From NCBI GenBank assembly GCA_028564675.1, contig JAOVVO010000239.1, positions 42,471 to 106,470 of the forward strand: 64,000 bases of DNA, read 5' to 3'. Shown here one piece after another: positions 12,258 through 24,400 of this stretch; position 1 is the stretch's first letter; each line of letters begins with the position of its first letter. The translations under genes were made by a program, and so were the position numbers. The DNA is from Onchocerca lupi. Lineage: Eukaryota; Nematoda; Chromadorea; Rhabditida; Onchocercidae. The notes beneath the pieces are model-generated. The model was not told the DNA's origin, did not search any database, and saw only the letters and a list, made by a program, of their open reading frames with translations.

Positions 12258-14573
12258 ATGCTTGCAGAAGTTTATTTTAGTTCTGAAAGTTTTCAAGCTC
12301 GTTTTCCTGGACTTTATGGCATTTTAACGGAAACTCCAGAAAGACGTCGAATAAATGGTTAATTTCTTTTTTTTTCCTTCTTTTTTACAGAATTCATAAA
12401 ATGCAATTTTCTATTGTTTAAGATTCAATAAATAAAATTATTTGAAATTAATTTTAAATTTTTTTTTTCTTTTTTTTTTTTGTCAAACGTTAACATTTCT
12501 GGACTTTTGTTCTCGTTGTAATTTTGATTTTGAAATTGAATTTGAAAATTAAAAATTAAATTCCACTTTTGTAATTATTTAAAACCAAAAAGCATTATTT
12601 TAAACACTGATTAATACAAATATTTTCAAATTATTTTGTAAATTAATTTGAAGTATGAAAATTTATTCGTACTTGAAAGATAGTGTAATTTATTTTTTGT
12701 TTTTACCTGTAAATCTACCAAACTTTAATTTGTTTATTGTAGTTTGTTATAGCAAAGTTTAATTTGCTTACTAATTAATTTGTTGCGTTAATATAGATGA
12801 GGTTTTATGCTTTACAATAATTAACATTCATTTTGATTTTTTTTCCTCAAAAAATTAATTACAAATTGCTGAAGAATGGTAGAAAAAAATATTTATCATT
12901 TTTATATAAAAAATTTTAGCATTATTTGCAATTGCAATTGCTTCGTTAATTGTTTCTTTGATACATTTAATTCTCTCAATTATGCTATTCTATGGAACAA
13001 TTACGGTAATCAAATTAATTATTCTTTTTTTTTTTTAATGAAGAAAAATAATAAGGCAAAACTTATCGTTGATGAAAAAAGATCAATTCAAAATTTCGAA
13101 TATTCCATTTCTAGGATCATCATTTCATAAACAGCCTAATTTATTAGTTGATCAAAATGATAAGACTGTATTGATATTTGATATGGTTTTTTTTTTTGAG
13201 AAAATCAAAAGAATAATTTTCTTGTTTCATATCATTATTAGAAAATTCAAAATTTAAATAATTATAATTGAGAATGATAGTAGATTAGGGATTGATTTTT
13301 GAAAGTAGAATTTTTATGCAAACTTTTTTGACTCAATTATAAAATGATAGTTACATTCTCAACTAGCAATTAAAATAGTTAAAATTTGAATTTTTTTTGA
13401 AAAAACATTGAAATGTGATGATCATGAAACTTTTTTTTTTTTTTTTAAAATAATGCATCATTTTCAGAAGAGAATCAATTTTATATGGCCATGGTTTTTC
13501 ACCGCTTTACCTTTAATTATTCTTTCAACAATTTATGCAATAATTTGGTGGACAGGTGACATATTTGATGCACAATTGATCATGTCAATCATCGAATTCA
13601 TCTTTTCCTTAGCAATTAATGTAAACTTTTGCGCATTATCAGCATATCAGAGCGAATTGATTATCGTAAAGTTTGTTTCCTACCTGGATCTAATTGTTTA
13701 ATTCATACTTATCGCATATATTAAAAGTTAAGTTACTTAATTAATTAGTAATTAAGATATTAATTATTTGTAGTAAGCAGTAAATAAGAATAAAAGCACA
13801 TTTATAATAGTAGAAAGATATTTGCAGAGTATATGTTTTGTGATTGTTTTACTCTTCTTCTTTCGCTTCAAAAAAAGTTTAAAATTAAATAAGTCCTTGA
13901 AAGATGTGAATTCTTTCAAAAATTCATCCGATAACAAAATACTATCACGGAAAAATAACTGGGACATTGAAAAATCCAAGAAATTTACCTCACAAGTAAG
14001 GTATGTTATATCTTTAATTATCATACATTTTATTTATTCCAATTTTTCATCATATATTTTGATATAGCAATAGCATTTTGCATTCAATAACATTTTCCAA
14101 AAAAAAAAAAAAAAAAAAAAATGACAAATTTGTTTTAATTTTAATTAAAATAATTGAAAAGTTAAAACAGTTTGATGAATAAATTGTTATTTAAGGAAAA
14201 AGAATGAAACGAATAGAAATTCATGCATTATGCTATCATATTCACAACGAATTCTTGCTTCAAAAGGTTAAAAATTTAACATATTTTATTCATTTTGACT
14301 AAAAATAAATTTATTTCAATTTAGTCAACTTAATTTTAAATCTCCTCAAAAAAAAAAAAAAAAATTATCAATAATTCAAGAGCGAATCAATCATCTTCTC
14401 ATCAAATCATAAATTTTTGAAGAATCTGATGTGAATAAATGATTAGAAATGATTTTAGTTGAAATGTTTTGAATTTAGAAAATGCCAGACAATTGCGCTT
14501 AACAGCTGATCGTTTAGCTGAACATAATCGAATATTATGTAATGAAGATGATAACTGTTGGAGGTGTAATTAA
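12258..14573 (+). CDS. Unrecognised four-helix integral membrane protein
   Basis: I do not recognise the family. Six exons join in phase with GT-AG introns: 12258-12357, 12920-13005, 13468-13665, 13828-14000, 14196-14266, 14479-14573, giving 240 residues. The order is a short N-terminus with PERRRIN, helix 1 (LFAIAIASLIVSLIHLIL), helix 2 after a Trp/Pro turn (IWPWFFTALPLIILST), helix 3 (LIMSIIEFIFSLAINVNF), helix 4 (SICFVIVLLFFF), then a basic, Ser/Asn-rich cytosolic tail ending in CNEDDNCWRCN. The four closely spaced helices resemble nematode-specific tetraspan membrane proteins, but the large Cys-rich loop of true tetraspanins is absent. The start is uncertain: the ATG at 12258 sits just before a good acceptor (TGCTTGCAG at 12266), so an upstream exon is possible. 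The gene is convergent with the collagen, 236 bases apart. Confidence 0.72.
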
Positions 14574-14809
14574 TTATAGGACGAATTGATCGGTTGATAT
14601 AATCTTTCAATCTTACATTTATATTAGTGTGTTCGCATAAAAATTTATTTATTTATTTTTTTTTTTTTTGAAACGTTGAAATCAAAGAAAAAAAAGAAGA
14701 GAATTTAATTAAAATGAATCAAATTTGAATCCAATGGAAGTCATTTTTAATTTAAATTTGATTAATCCAATCATAGGATAAATGAATTTTTTTCAAATAA
14801 TTATTATTG

Positions 14810-17591
14810 TTAGTATTCTGTAGGAGGCGAATATTCTTCATCTGTTTTACCGCTTGAACCTGGCGAATATTCTTCACTTATTTTACCACCTAAACCTGGC
14901 GCAAATCCTTTTGGCGCATATTCTTCACTTGTTTTACCGGCCACACCTGGCGGAAATCCTTTTCCTATTTTGCCCTCCGGAATTCGCGGACCACCGATAG
15001 TTCTGCTTCTACCAGGACATGGGCAATATTCGGCATCAGTTCCCGGCATTCCTTCTTCACCAGGATCACCTTGTTCACCCTAAAATATATTGAATGAATT
15101 AATCGAAATATGAAATTTCATTGATTGTAGCATTTAAATTGCATTTTTCAAAAAATGCTTTTGCTTATTTTCATTTTTATTTCAAATAATTTATCATAGA
15201 TTTGCTATAAATGGAATTAAAATTCAATCGATTGACATGGTTTCTCAAAATATGCCGAATTTAGCATGAATTTTTGCGTAAAATTTAGGTTAATAGATGA
15301 TTTACCTGTTCGCCGTCATCTCCTCTTTCACCGTCAGGTCCACGTTCTCCGGGTGGTCCTTCAGGACCCGGTTGTCCAGGTTCGCCTTCATCACCTGGCT
15401 CACCATCTGGACCGGCGGGACCCGGAGCTCCTTTCGGACCTGGAACTCCCACAACACTCTCGGAATCAAAACCTGCTTCTCCTTTTGGTCCTTCTTCACC
15501 CTTTGCTCCAGGTGGCCCATCTGGGCCCATCTATGAATTCAAATTTTAGCATCATAAAATGACAAATTTATTAATACTTCGAAATTCAAAAAATAGTACA
15601 ATCATTAAAAAATTGAGTAATTAATTGAATTCGCTAAACATTGGAAAAATTGTTGATGCATTAAAAAGGATTTAAAAAAAAAAAATTAATCAATCAGCTA
15701 ATCTTAACCTGCCCTGGAAGGCCTGGGTTACCATCGTGACCAGGTGCTCCGCCGCGACCACGAGAGCCACGCATTCCTCGAGGCCCAGGACGACCTGGTG
15801 GGCCTGGCTCACCTGGCGGGCCTGGTGGGCAATAGAAACAGCGTTCGAATTGCTGTAATTGTTCATGTACATCATTCGCCTCTACGCCACTCGGAGCATC
15901 CTGAATTTTGAATCTTTTTTGTTGTTTTTAAATTTACTAAGGCCTGTTATTAATTTCCCTTAAAATGACTTCAATAAATACTATAAAATCAGCCTAAATT
16001 ATTAACTTTTACAAAAATTTATTCATTTCATTGACAGACAGACATATGCAGAAACTTCACAATCATTCATTCTAATCTTTTCTTTTCAAAAAAAAAATCA
16101 ATAATTTAAAAAAAAGAATACCATTCCATCCATTCCATCGTAGCCGTCCATGCCATTTGGACCTGGAGGTCCTGGAGGTCCCGGTGGACAATTATTTTTC
16201 TCTTCAACATTTTCACCTAAAATATATCGATAGTTATCAAGGCATAAAGCTAAAAGATGGAATGTTAATGGCTAACTTTCATGCTGATCGAATGATACAG
16301 TTTTATCATCGAAAAATTGTCTATATTGATGAACTACCCCCTCCCCCCCCAAAAAAAAAAAACAATACAACAAAAGGGGAAATGGTTTTGAAATATACAA
16401 AAAATTCGAAATCAATCCTTTTCTAATTAAAATTTATTGAAAATTTTCATCAATAAAATGCAACCCAATGATGGTGAAATATAGTTGTTGTCTGTTTCTT
16501 CTTTATAGCCTTCTGCATCTGTAATCATTCAATGATAATAATCAGTGATAACACTCATTAATATTATGTTGAATCTTTAGGTGATCCTATGTTTGCAATC
16601 GAAATAATGAAATTTACTGATGAGACAAAAGTTTGAAATTGAGTAAATTTGTATTTTGCTGGAGTTCCTTCAAAAAGTTCAGCAAAAGTTCTAAAATGAT
16701 ATTTTTGGATCTTCTTCTTTATCTATGATTTCATTTATTATCAGAATGATAATTAATGATAACATTTCTTCTTACATTAACACTTGTGTTGCTTTTTTTG
16801 CAAATGAGCCAACTATATATCATTTTTTCTCGATATTTAATGCTATTACTCGAACGAACTTATTACAGCCTAGATTCTATTATGGCCTAGAAATTAGAGT
16901 TTTCTTGATTCTTACTTGATTCTGTGTTATAGGAATCAGATCTTTTGGACGATTCTTTAGGTGCTGTAGTTACTTCTGGACTTTCTTTTGATGAAGATTC
17001 AGTAACACCTGGACTTTTACTAGTAGAAGAAAGTTGACGACGTTGACGACGAGTAATATTCATCGACATCATATTTTTCCAAAGATCACTTGCTTTCAGC
17101 TTAAAAATATGATAAAATATCCAATCATGCATTTGTTAAAATAAAGTAAACGTGAAAATTTATGATTTAGGAAATAATTAGAAGCATAAACTCATGAAGA
17201 TTTTTAATTCCTAACCGCAATTTCTCAATGAATCCGCGGTCAATCGGACATTTTAATTTACTTACTATTGTCTTTTTCACGAAAGTTCAAATCAAATATT
17301 TAAGTTTTTTTTTTTAGTGAATATTTTTTATTAATCATTTTTATTTACAATACTTTTTTAGTACCGTAATATTTTTAAATGCTACCGTATACTCATCAAA
17401 ATAGTATTTCTATCTTTTTTTTTCAATCTATTGTAAAATATTATTACCTTGAATGCTTCGATCTCGATGTCAAGTTCATTTTCTACCGCTTTTATTTCAT
17501 TGCTAATGTGCATTACGGCAACAATTAGACCAAATAATGTAACAGCTCCGATGCCACAAGCTCCAATCAAAATATTCTTGATTTTTGACAT
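14810..17591 (-). CDS. Nematode cuticle collagen
   Basis: Structural collagen of the cuticle, secreted by the hypodermis. Six exons on the minus strand, all in phase: 17448-17591, 16916-17099, 16122-16216, 15709-15900, 15306-15530, 14810-15079 (369 residues). The N-terminal membrane segment at residues 7-28 (ILIGACGIGAVTLFGLIVAV) acts as signal anchor. A subtilisin-like processing site RRQRRQ lies at about 65-70, followed by a Ser/Lys/Glu-rich spacer. Gly-X-Y blocks are separated by Cys pairs: CPPGPPGPPG, then CFYCPPGPPGEPG, then a long uninterrupted block rich in GEPG, GPKG and GERG. A non-collagenous C-terminus contains EYCPCPGRS. The last about 60 residues are unusual: three imperfect repeats of GK-(S/D)EEY-(A/S)P end the protein. 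The Tyr residues there are candidates for dityrosine cross-links. The particular collagen subgroup cannot be named from sequence alone. Confidence 0.93.
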
Positions 17592-20500
17592 CTTGCATCA
17601 GTAATTACAGTACCCTGGAAGTACTGTACAGCAGTAGAAAACATGAAGATCGTAATACTAATCGTCACATTAATCATTTATCAAACCAAATCATTTCTTA
17701 TTTTTAGTGCAATAAAGTGAATGAATCATTTCCAAAGACAATGAGGGAATGAAGAAAAAAAAGATTATAATTAAATGAATCAAATTTCAGACTTAAATTA
17801 AAATGCTTAATTGTTTTGTTTAATTAAGCAAAAAGTTTTTTAACAATGGTACTCATTTTCGAGTACCATTCTTAAATTTAAATATTGTTAAAATTGAACA
17901 AATCATCATCTCTACTCTTTTTGAATATCTTTGATTAATCATTTTCATTTATAATATTTTTAAACATTTTCATATCGTATCAGTCATCTTACTATTCAGT
18001 TTTATAGATTGAATATTGGGATTAAATAATGATATAATTGTGATTAAATTGTATCTGTTATACGGCAAAAAAAGAAACAATAAATCAATTTTTGGCTAAA
18101 ATTTCATAAATTTCATTGATAAAATAGTAAGATTATGATGTGAGAAAAATCAAGCAGATATTTCAAGTAAAGGTTAAAAGAATGAATATAGATGACATGA
18201 CTTGATAAAAATAATGAAAACGAAAAAAAAAAAGAGACGAAAAGAAAAAAAAGAAGATTAAAAACAATAATTAACTTTTTTTTAAATGATCTATCAAATA
18301 TTCCGATAAGAGATATTTATTTATCAATTCACTGGATGAATTTTAAATTTACTACGAATTAATGAAATTATGTCCCATATTTGTTTATTACTATGTCTTC
18401 ATTATATTCTTTGTTGCTATCGATATCAATAAATCATTTGACATTATCAATTTTACTACTTCAAAACTATTGCTATTATCAGTGTTACAATTATTATCAT
18501 GTTAATCAATAAATTAGTCTATTATATAGTAAGAAATTTTTTTATATAAAAATAAAATTTTTCAATTTTAAATAGAATTTTCAAAAAATTTATACTTTAA
18601 TTTCTAAATTGATTGTAGGAGGGAAAAAAGGCATTTCGGGAGGTTCTAAATTTGATGAAAATAGGGCAGAAATAACGTAAGTCGGGATTAACTGATGATT
18701 AAAATAATTCGAATGAAATAAATATAGGTCATTAGGTGAATAGTAATATTGATAATGATATTCTGATCTGTTTCTCTTATCAGTTATAATCAATGAAATG
18801 ATTGAATAAATGAATACATGCATGCATTACATTTTGAAACTAAAGAATGAAAGTAAGGTAAAAGAAACATTACTAAGATCATTAATTATCAGATTATCGA
18901 TGCCTTGCAAAGTTTCAGGTTTATTCAGGCTTTTTCTGGACGTTTTTCAAATTTTTTTTATAATTCTAAGTAAAATTGGAAGAAATAAAAATATAAATCA
19001 GAAATGCTTTTAATTCTAACATCAATTTGCTAATAATAAAATATTTGTAATTCACTTGAAATTATGCAATCTCGAAAATTTTTTTTCTTCAAGATTAGAA
19101 TTCGAAAGGATGAAATTTGGTGATTTTAATCTGAAATCTCAAAAAATCTTTTTCTTCGAGATTAGAATTCGAAAGGATGAAATTTGGTGATTTTAATCTT
19201 TTCCGAAAAAGTAAGAAATCGATTTTGCAGATAAATTCCGAAAAAAGAATTCCCTAATGAAATGAACGCATTGTAATCTTTTGATTCCTATATTCAATTA
19301 CTGCATTGAGATCAAAGTGATTGTTTGAAAGATTCTAAAATTACGATTATTTTTTTTATCAGAAAAATATTGGAATTAGTTTAAGCCTCATCCATGGATG
19401 CGGAAGAGTTTGAACATCGATATAATAATATTAATAATTAATAAAACTATAAAAGCAAAAAAAAAGCCGATACTCTGTGATTATGAAAAATATGAATAAT
19501 TTAAATCTTTACTATTAGTGTGATTAATTAGCCAAATAAGTGAATTACTCCTGAACAATGCTGAATGTGATAATTGAGAATTTTGATAAAAAGATTTGAA
19601 CCAACCAATGATTGCTGCTGATCATTGGCATTAACAAACTGATTGATTCGAATGATAATGATAATCAACTGAGATCCTTAATATGAGGAAATTTAATTCT
19701 TATTCTGTCAGAAAGCAATTTCAAAATGAAATAAATCATGGAAAAAATGAATAAAACTGGCATAAAAAACTTTTTTTATAAATTTTGAAAAACAGATTTG
19801 AATATCATTTTCTTTTTTTTTTTTTTGAACCGATTTGAGTGAAAGAATTTTGCCAATTTCATATTCTTATAGCCTAAATTAAATTTTTCTCGAAACAGTA
19901 AGTTGAGAAAATTAAGCAATAAATAGTTACAGATGATTTCTTTCAAAATTACCATTTTTTTCTCATTATTGACATTAATTTTTTTCTTTGAATTTAAGTT
20001 TTTACATTGCAAAAATAAATTAAATGGAATTCTCGTCTACCGAACTATAGAATTCTTGACTGAATTATAATGAACTTTCTGAATCCAAAATCAATTTTCG
20101 TATGCATTTCCACATAGTTCGATCATTTATATCTTTTGAATTTTGAACTCCTCATTTCATTTATTTGTCTAGAATAGATAATGAATATCTAACTCAAATT
20201 CTAGCTTCTTTAGTACAGAAAGGTCATTAGTTCATCAGTCAGTTACTCAAACAATCATTTTACATCCTTCTGTCAATCACTACCGTAATTTTTGACAATA
20301 AGGTAATACTGGATAACAGTTAGCAAAACAATCCTAAATCAGTATAACTAATTAAGTTATTGATCTGTCTAATAGCTTTCACTTGGTTTTTTTTTTGTCT
20401 GATTTAGGTAGTTGATGGTACCATAAAATGTAGTGAAATGAACGAAATGACAATTCATATCCAGTCTGAATTCTAGCTTAATAATTGCGCTTCAATTGTA

Positions 20501-21421
20501 ACAACCGGATATTTCCTGATTCATTATTTTATAAAATCTGACCGAAAAATTCACTTCTGGACTCAAATGATCCAATACAATTTTACATTTAAACCGAAGG
20601 CAATTTTAATTTACAAATTTTTGTATTTTCTGAAAAAAAACTATATTTAACAATAAAAATGAAACTTAAAAATTTTATTGAAATATCACAGCAATAAATA
20701 TGCACCCTTCAACAGTTAATCGATTCTATTTCAGGAAAAAAATCATTTGTATGTATAATATAATATTGAAATCATTTTATTTATTTATTTTTTTTTAAAG
20801 AAATATTTTCAAAGCAGAAGATACAATAATTTATTCACAAAGGTTAATTAATAATCATATGCTTAGATTAATTTTAATTTGGAAAATCAAAATGATTCTT
20901 ATTTATTAGCATACATTTCAATATTTTCATGCTCAAATTCTTATGAAAGAAGAGATTGAAAATTGACTAGATAGAAAATGAAACTTCCAAAATTTTAGCT
21001 AATTTCATCAACCTAAAAATAAATTATTTGAATTTATTAGATTGAGTCACTTTTGTTTAAAATAATAATGAGACAAAAGGTTTCATCGATTTCAAAAAAC
21101 AAAGATATCGAAGAATTTTGCTTCTGCATATAGAATTTCCAGCTGATTATTAGCTGACATTTATTGTTTTTCAAAAACGAACTTTGATGACATCAGTTCT
21201 TGCATTCCTTGAGAAGTCGCGAAATATCTGAAAAGAATTGCGAAAAGCATTCATTCGGTCACCTATTCCTTCCATATGAAAATCATCATCAAAATTAACT
21301 TCACTTCAAGAATTTTTAATGGACAACAATGATGGCATCAAATGTGGAAGAATGATGAATCCTGTAAGAAAAGATTCTGTCCAGAAGTTTTTACTTTTGC
21401 ATTTTATTTTAAAGCTTAATT
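17592..21421. other. Region between collagen start and ABCA stop; no firm gene
   Basis: The lower part holds the collagen promoter and 5' UTR. Just upstream of its ATG is a small inverted repeat, ACAGTAC-CCTGGAA-GTACTGT, at about 17597-17617. An open frame at 18590-18823 on the minus strand (77 codons, with a Tyr-rich middle and a C-terminus containing EPPEMPFFPPT) has protein-like composition, but there is no splice context or homology I recognise. The remainder is AT-rich, with one 67-bp direct duplication listed separately. Confidence 0.5.
19081..19200. repeat. 67-bp direct tandem duplication
   Basis: Two copies beginning TTTTTCTTC(A/G)AGATTAGAATTCG run with almost no differences through AAAGGATGAAATTTGGTGATTTTAATCT. 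The shared motif recurs at 19093 and 19160. The near-identity suggests a recent duplication. Confidence 0.8.
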
Positions 21422-24400
21422 TCAAACTTTCATATAAGCATATTCAATGATGACCTGATCAAGAGTTGTTTGACTGATTGAATAGTCCACTGCACCAACT
21501 GTTTCTGCAAATTTTGCAACCTTTTCGAAGAGCGTTGACCATGTTTGTCCCTTTTGCACCGCTAATTCATAATTCAGATGCAATATATGCTCATCCTGAA
21601 ATTCTCTGCAAAACTTTGCTAATGGCAAAATTTATTGCAACAAATTTTGATTTGATAAAATCTTAATATTGTTATAAACTTTTTCTATCTTTATTTAAAA
21701 TCATTCTGAAATAAAAATATTCTGAGCACCATCAATCGAGCATCAGGAAATATTTTTGTGATCAGCTCTTTTGTAGGTTCAATCTGGTTGCTTGTGCTTA
21801 ATCGTATTGCCAAACTGTATCCGCTACCGTATCTGAAATTGATTCGGCGAAATTTAATAAATCCTGCTACACTGGCACCTTTATCAGTAAGTTCAACTTT
21901 CTCAAAATTAGCATTCAATGCTATTTTAACATCTATTCCAAGATTGTAGTAATTAGAAATGTTTTCTCGTGCCTTGATAAGAGATCGAATGAACATTAAA
22001 TTTGTCATTGAAATCATTAATTTTAATTAATTAAATTAATGATTTTAATTTGCTTACTTTGACTTGATGTGTTGTGTACTGCCAAGACATCGGAATTCAC
22101 CGTTTGTCATAATTGCGATTTGTGTACAAAGTGCTTCGCATTCTTCCATACTATGTGAAGTTAATACCAAAGCGGTATCACTTTCTCTTATCTTTAATAA
22201 TTATCTCAAAGTTAGTTAATTTATACCAATGCGACGTCACTTTCCCTGACCTTTAATAATTATCCTAGGGTTAATTGAACTTTTTTTTTTTTCTATGAAG
22301 TAAGTAAAAAAATAAGCTTTATAGATGCATTATTTTTCTTCTTATCTCATTTATTCATCACTAGCTGGTACAGTTAATCCATATAAATAAAAATGTAAAT
22401 GTTCGTTTGTTCAAAATCTTGAATCTCTGAAAATTCTCACCGATTGCTTCAAAATTTTGATATAACACGCATTCGAATACGCCCATGCTTATATAAATTT
22501 TTTTATGTACACGTGTTGCTGTGGCTCAATCTCGTTAAGTGGAAAAGAGAAAGCACATGTTTAATTACACAATGCTTGTAGGTATACAATATTTTTGTTG
22601 TTCCATTTCTGTGTACAGATTATTGGAAAAATCCGAAAGATATAATTATTGTAAACAAGGGGTGTTAAAGGTCAAGAAGCGCGAAGATAGTTTCGAAGGG
22701 ACTAAAAGGATTTAAACATTAAGTTTATCGCTAAAACTTTCCCATTAACAAATGATCAAAGCAGGAGGAGAGGAGTGGGAATTCTGAAACAATTTAAAAG
22801 GTTCGGATTTCGGAACAGAGTCATTTTTCCATAACGACCATAACAACAGTTCGACTCGAATTGATATAGAAATCGAAATCAAGGAACAGTAATCTTTTCT
22901 ACGAGCAATAAAGGTAAGAATACCCAGTGTTTACTTGGATATTCTTTAATAATTTTTTTTTCGTAACTGTTCCGTCTATTAGTAAATTCTTTCTTCAAAC
23001 AGGAATCGTTTCTTTCACAAAACTACTTTACCAAGAGATATAGAGATTGTTTGCTTTGCCGACTCTAGAACATACAACATATAATTGTTCATGTGAGAAA
23101 AAATACGTGTCTAAATCTAAACCGCACAATTCTAAAGATTGGTCCTGAGCTTTGTTGATGTGATTGAAAACGCTTATAGATTAGGAATAGCGATCTCACA
23201 AACTGAAATGGCATATCCATTAAAAAAAAAAAAAAAAAAAAGAAGGATATATTATTTCAATTTAAGGGATTGCAATTCCATATAATAAAATCATAAAAAT
23301 GCGAGAACTGAGGACATCTTCACCTTTGAAACTTCCTGTCAAAATTGTTGCTTCTACGACGTTACTCATTAATTTTTTGCAATGTTGCAAAGCTTTGGCT
23401 GGTTGATATTTCGCAACATGATAATTGGCACGTCGTTGTCAAATGCAATATTACAGTAGCATCTTTGGCGAATCGATTGAATTCAAATATTCTGCTGAAT
23501 AAATAACCGCTTCATCTGCTTCCACAACAGTCGACAGATTTATATGTGATTGCCTCGTTTTGAATGTTAGGCGAACTAATATTGTTGAGTTCAAAGATGT
23601 CTTTGTTCTTGGCCGCAAAAATGGCTTGTTCAGTCAGTCAATCATGACTTTTACAATTGGTTTGAATATTGAGAAACTTTTTTAACCAATTCTTTTGAAG
23701 TCACTAAATTGCAAAAGTTATGAGGCAATGAAATTCGTCCTGAGGTCGTTTCCAACAATATGTAGAATAACTCATTTGATCGATCGTTTTGTAACTTGAC
23801 ACGCATATTTGTGATTAATTTTAACGTCTTTACGTATCCTCACAAAGTAGAAATTGATTTGTTACTGGACTTGAACTTTAATTTAACTCCTACTGCCATC
23901 GAAGTGTGCAACTAAAACTGATCAATGCTCCGAAGTTCTGACCTTTTAAATCCTTCGAAACTCTTCCTCCTCCAGCACATCGTCTTATGATTATTTGACC
24001 TAACTTTTTTTATTTATGAACCGTTTTGGTCGTAAAAATATTTATCCTTAAGACTTCTTAGTCTTCTTGAAACTATATCGTGCTATTTGCACTTTAATAT
24101 TCCTTATAGACGATAATTTTCTCTTTGCTGAGGAAAAAAGATCTGAAGAATTAAACGAACAATACAATGATAAAAGATACTAACAGTCTTTAAATGCTCA
24201 CTACGTTGTTGTACTTTACTTAACTTTTGCGACTATTATTTTCTTTCCGCTCCAGCACCGCTATTGCTCCTGCTAAACTGTCGCTTGCACTATCGAAAAA
24301 AAAGTCTTCAAAGTAGAACTAGGACTGAATTGATCCTTTGATATCGCTGTTGAAGACACTGATAGTGTATATTGATCGAAGGCACACAACTGATTAACTC

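Noticed and set aside
15266..15562. Plus-strand open frames across the collagen exon
   Set aside because: They are antisense shadows of the Gly-X-Y repeat; the minus-strand frame is phase-linked to five other collagen exons.
21833..22017. Upstream extension of ABCA exon 36 that stays open for about 60 codons
   Set aside because: The phase-correct acceptor at 21833 joins it to the preceding exon with the family-typical KYGSGYSLAI; the extension has no ABCA similarity.
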